Source: Candidatus Fonsibacter sp. (lineage in GTDB: Bacteria; Pseudomonadota; Alphaproteobacteria; Pelagibacterales; Pelagibacteraceae). From it: a stretch of DNA of 9,041 nucleotides. The DNA is taken from NCBI GenBank assembly GCA_023257975.1, contig JALRAW010000186.1, positions 1 through 9,041 of the forward strand, in the 5' to 3' direction. Positions 7,319 to 9,041 of the stretch are shown here, one piece after another. A program made the translations under genes and the position numbers. The notes below the pieces were generated by a model. The model did not search any database, was not told the DNA's origin, and was given only the letters and a program-made list of their open reading frames with translations. How positions within the stretch are numbered: the stretch's first letter is position 1; each line of letters starts with the position of its first letter.

Positions 7319-8067
7319 TTAATCTCCCTAATGCAATTTTTGTTTTTATTTAATTTAATTTTTTTTATTAAAAGACTCTCAGCGTTAATAATTAAAATAT
7401 TTCCACATAATGAATTTTCAAAATTTAATATTTCACGAATTGCCTCATTAGCCATAATTGTTCCAACCATCCCCGCAAGAGTAGACAAAACCCCCTCATT
7501 TTGGCAATCCATCATATCTCCACTTGGAATTTCTGGCATAAAACATCTAAGACAAGGGGAGTTTTTATTTTTAAAATTAAAAACAAAAACATGACCATCG
7601 AACTTACTGATAGCTCCGCAAATTAAGATTTTTTTATTTTTATAACAATAATCGTTAATTAATAATTTTGATTTAAAACTATCGGTCCCATCGATGATAA
7701 GATCATATCTTTTTGCAATCTTATTTATATTATTACTATCAATTTTATTTTTAAATTTTATAATTTTAATTTTAGAATTAATTTTTTTTAATCTTTTTTC
7801 AGTAATATCAACTTTAAACTTATTAACGTCTTCTTCATTAAATAAAATTTGTCGGTGTAAATTTGAGATATCTATTTTATCATCATCAACGATGCCAATA
7901 TTGTTTATTCCAGATGACGCAAGATAGAGTGCAACAGGCGAGCCTAATCCACCAACACCAATAATGAGAACTTTTGTATCGATGATTTTCTTTTGACCAA
8001 AGCTGCCGATTTTTTTTAAATTGATATGAGCAATGTATCTTTTGACATCATCATAACTAAGTTTCAT
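7315..8067 (-). CDS. MoeB/ThiF/HesA family sulfur-carrier-protein adenylyltransferase
   Basis: E1-like enzymes of this family adenylate the C-terminal Gly-Gly of small sulfur carriers (MoaD for molybdopterin, ThiS for thiamine). The 250-residue protein has the nucleotide-binding G-V-G-G-L-G-S (37-43), V-D-D-D (60-63), N-L-H-R-Q-I-L-F (69-76), D-G-T-D-S (126-130), and the family cysteine C188 in D-C-Q-N-E-G-V-L. Zinc ligands C172 and C175 are present (P-C-L-R-C). The second pair is broken: C245 remains, but the residue three on is E248, and the protein ends I-R-E-I-K. No MoaD, ThiS or rhodanese gene is in the window, so MoeB, ThiF and HesA cannot be told apart. It begins 6 nt after dut and overlaps the SH3 gene by 4 nt. 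Confidence 0.9.
   Translation of the reverse strand: MKLSYDDVKRYIAHINLKKIGSFGQKKIIDTKVLIIGVGGLGSPVALYLASSGINNIGIVDDDKIDISNLHRQILFNEEDVNKFKVDITEKRLKKINSKIKIIKFKNKIDSNNINKIAKRYDLIIDGTDSFKSKLLINDYCYKNKKILICGAISKFDGHVFVFNFKNKNSPCLRCFMPEIPSGDMMDCQNEGVLSTLAGMVGTIMANEAIREILNFENSLCGNILIINAESLLIKKIKLNKNKNCIREIK
7324..7329 (-). promoter_or_regulatory. ribosome binding site of the SH3-domain gene
   Basis: AGGGAG on the minus strand, 5 nt before the ATG at 7318. It lies inside the last codons of the E1-like gene and encodes its Arg247-Glu248. This is the very position where the family would have its last zinc-binding cysteine. Confidence 0.75.
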
Positions 8068-8073
8068 GAATAT

Positions 8074-8514
8074 TTATCGGCCGGTTGAACCAAATCCACC
8101 GCTTCCACGAACCGATTCAGGAAGCGTATCAACCTCAACTAATTCAGCTTTTACAACAGGGCAAAGCACCATCTGTGCAATTCTTTGTCCTGGTTCAATT
8201 TTAAAATTTTCTAAACTTAAGTTTATTAATATGACTTTAATTTCACCTCGATAATCAGCATCCACTGTTCCAGGTGTATTTAAAACGCTAATTCCATTCT
8301 TTGCCGCAAGTCCCGATCTTGGTCTTACTTGTATTTCATAATTTTCAGGGATGGCTACAGATAAACCAGTCGGTACTAATGTTCGCTCATTAGGCTTTAA
8401 TATTATTTCTTTATCAATATTAGCAATTAAATCTAAACCAGAAGAGCCTATTGTTTCATATTTAGGCAGATCTTTATGTTTATAATTTATTTTTTTTACT
8501 AAAATCTTAACCAT
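8074..8514 (-). CDS. dut: deoxyuridine 5'-triphosphate nucleotidohydrolase (dUTPase)
   Basis: Dut hydrolyses dUTP to dUMP and pyrophosphate, keeping uracil out of DNA and supplying thymidylate synthesis. The trimeric dUTPase form is 146 residues with all five motifs: G-S-S-G-L-D-L (23-29), R-P-R-S-G-L-A (64-70), [13 protein letters not shown] (82-94, with D85 activating the water), P-G-Q-R-I-A-Q-M-V (108-116), and the glycine-rich [10 protein letters not shown] (136-145). The ATG shares one base with the stop of coaBC (TAATG), which points to coupled translation. coaBC-dut is a common bacterial pair. Confidence 0.97.
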   Translation of the reverse strand: MVKILVKKINYKHKDLPKYETIGSSGLDLIANIDKEIILKPNERTLVPTGLSVAIPENYEIQVRPRSGLAAKNGISVLNTPGTVDADYRGEIKVILINLSLENFKIEPGQRIAQMVLCPVVKAELVEVDTLPESVRGSGGFGSTGR

Positions 8515-8918
8515 TACTGAATAAGGGCGTGAAGTATTTTATTAGATAGTTTTTTTGCAATTTCTGATTTTGTTGTTTTATTAAATTTCTCAACTTCTTT
8601 ATTTTTAGAAATTAAAAAAATTTCATTATAATCTGAGTTAAAACCAATAGATTTATCAGCCACATTATTAGCTACAATCCAGTCACAGTGTTTATTTTGG
8701 ATTTTCTTTTGTGCATTTTCAATTATGTTTTTAGTCTCCGCTGCAAAGCCAATCACCAGTCTTGGTCGATTAATATTTTGGCTAGCGATGAAAGATAAAA
8801 TATCGATATTTTTTTCAAGTTCTAAATTAAAATCTTCTAATCCTTCTTTTTTTATTTTTTCTTCATTGTAGTTTTTAACTTTAAAATCGGAAACCGCAGC
8901 CGTGCAAACAGCAACATC
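8514..8918 (-). CDS. coaBC: phosphopantothenoylcysteine synthetase/decarboxylase, CoaB C-terminal fragment
   Basis: CoaBC (Dfp) joins cysteine to 4'-phosphopantothenate using CTP and decarboxylates the product, steps two and three of CoA synthesis from pantothenate. Only about 134 residues of a roughly 400-residue protein remain, all from the CoaB part. They contain [34 protein letters not shown] and D-W-I-V-A-N-N-V, all family motifs. The frame stays open to a TTG at 8936, but those six extra codons (G-V-H-R-G after the start) lie in the GC-rich foreign segment and are not CoaB. The native part ends at about 8918. The decarboxylase half is missing because of the join. The stop overlaps the dut start by one base. 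Confidence 0.93.
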   Translation of the reverse strand, partial: DVAVCTAAVSDFKVKNYNEEKIKKEGLEDFNLELEKNIDILSFIASQNINRPRLVIGFAAETKNIIENAQKKIQNKHCDWIVANNVADKSIGFNSDYNEIFLISKNKEVEKFNKTTKSEIAKKLSNKILHALIQ

Positions 8919-9041
8919 ACCGCGGTGGACACCCAAGTGGGGGCCTTGCGTAAGGCACTTCGTGAGCTCGGCATAGCCGAAAATACCATGGTCTGGTTTA
9001 CCAGCGACAATGGCCCCAACCTGAAGGAGAAGAAAGATGTT
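8913..9041 (+). CDS. sulfatase fragment (partial at both ends)
   Basis: The plus strand reads open for 43 codons to the right edge: [12 protein letters not shown], then L-R-E-L-G-I-A-E-N-T-M-V-W-F, then T-S-D-N-G-P. This is the middle of a type I sulfatase (formylglycine-dependent sulfate ester hydrolase, alkaline phosphatase superfamily). The helix with D-x-x-V/I-G-x-L before L-G-x-x-x-N-T precedes the strand ending S-D-N-G, whose Asp-Asn bind the active-site calcium. The nucleophile motif C/S-x-P-x-R lies upstream and is absent. GC from 8921 onward is about 55%, against about 30% in the rest. Such sulfatases are abundant in marine Planctomycetes, Verrucomicrobia and Lentisphaerae; the donor is a guess. 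It has no start and is joined to a truncated coaBC, so it belongs to another genome. Confidence 0.8.

Noticed and set aside
7098..8254. Several plus-strand open frames opposite the SH3, E1-like and dut genes.
   Set aside because: All are antisense to well-supported genes; their hydrophobic look follows from the AT-rich complement and not from real membrane proteins.
8919..8936. TTG-started N-terminus of the coaBC reading (residues M-G-V-H-R-G).
   Set aside because: These codons lie in the GC-rich sulfatase segment; they match no CoaB sequence and are a by-product of the join.
1..9041. A hidden defence system, mobile element, CRISPR array, toxin-antitoxin pair, tRNA or riboswitch.
   Set aside because: The central block is fully covered by recognisable housekeeping genes; the only gap over 20 nt is 6768-6838, and no transposase, spaced repeat array or structured RNA is visible.

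Overview
The central block (about 181 to 8918) is a compact, very AT-rich (by eye about 30% GC) stretch of alphaproteobacterial housekeeping genes. Protein sequences, low GC, 1-8 nt overlaps or gaps of a few bases, and gene order all fit a streamlined marine alphaproteobacterium, most likely SAR11 (Pelagibacterales). The order infB-rbfA-truB-rpsO-pnp facing fabI-fabB-fabA is a known alphaproteobacterial neighbourhood. The SAR11 assignment is inference; no search was run.

Layout. On the + strand lies a truncated infB (IF-2 C-terminus), then rbfA, truB, rpsO and pnp, a translation initiation, ribosome maturation and RNA decay operon. Pnp converges tail-to-tail, with overlapping stop codons, on a minus-strand set. 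Read in transcription order, that set is coaBC (C-terminus only), dut, a MoeB/ThiF-like E1 enzyme, a secreted SH3-domain protein, a 71-nt gap with a possible promoter, then fabA, fabB and fabI. FabA makes and isomerises the C10 unsaturated intermediate, FabB elongates it and FabI performs the final reduction of each cycle. CoaBC supplies the 4'-phosphopantetheine precursor of CoA and ACP, and Dut removes dUTP.

Both ends look foreign to this block. Bases 1 to about 180 read on the minus strand as the N-terminal part of a glutamine synthetase, head-to-head with an infB that lacks its first two thirds or more. From about 8913-8921 to the right edge the composition jumps to about 55% GC, and the + strand reads as a sulfatase fragment ending in the S-D-N-G-P metal-site motif, while coaBC is cut off mid-domain at the same point. 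The simplest reading is a chimeric metagenomic or single-cell contig with false joins at both ends; the right one is almost certain, the left one probable.

I found no new defence system, mobile element, CRISPR array, tRNA or rRNA. The interesting points are the two junctions, several lost or shifted family residues (IF-2 ECG cysteine, FabI active-site loop, last zinc cysteine of the E1 enzyme), very tight regulatory spacing, and a small imperfect duplication upstream of fabA.
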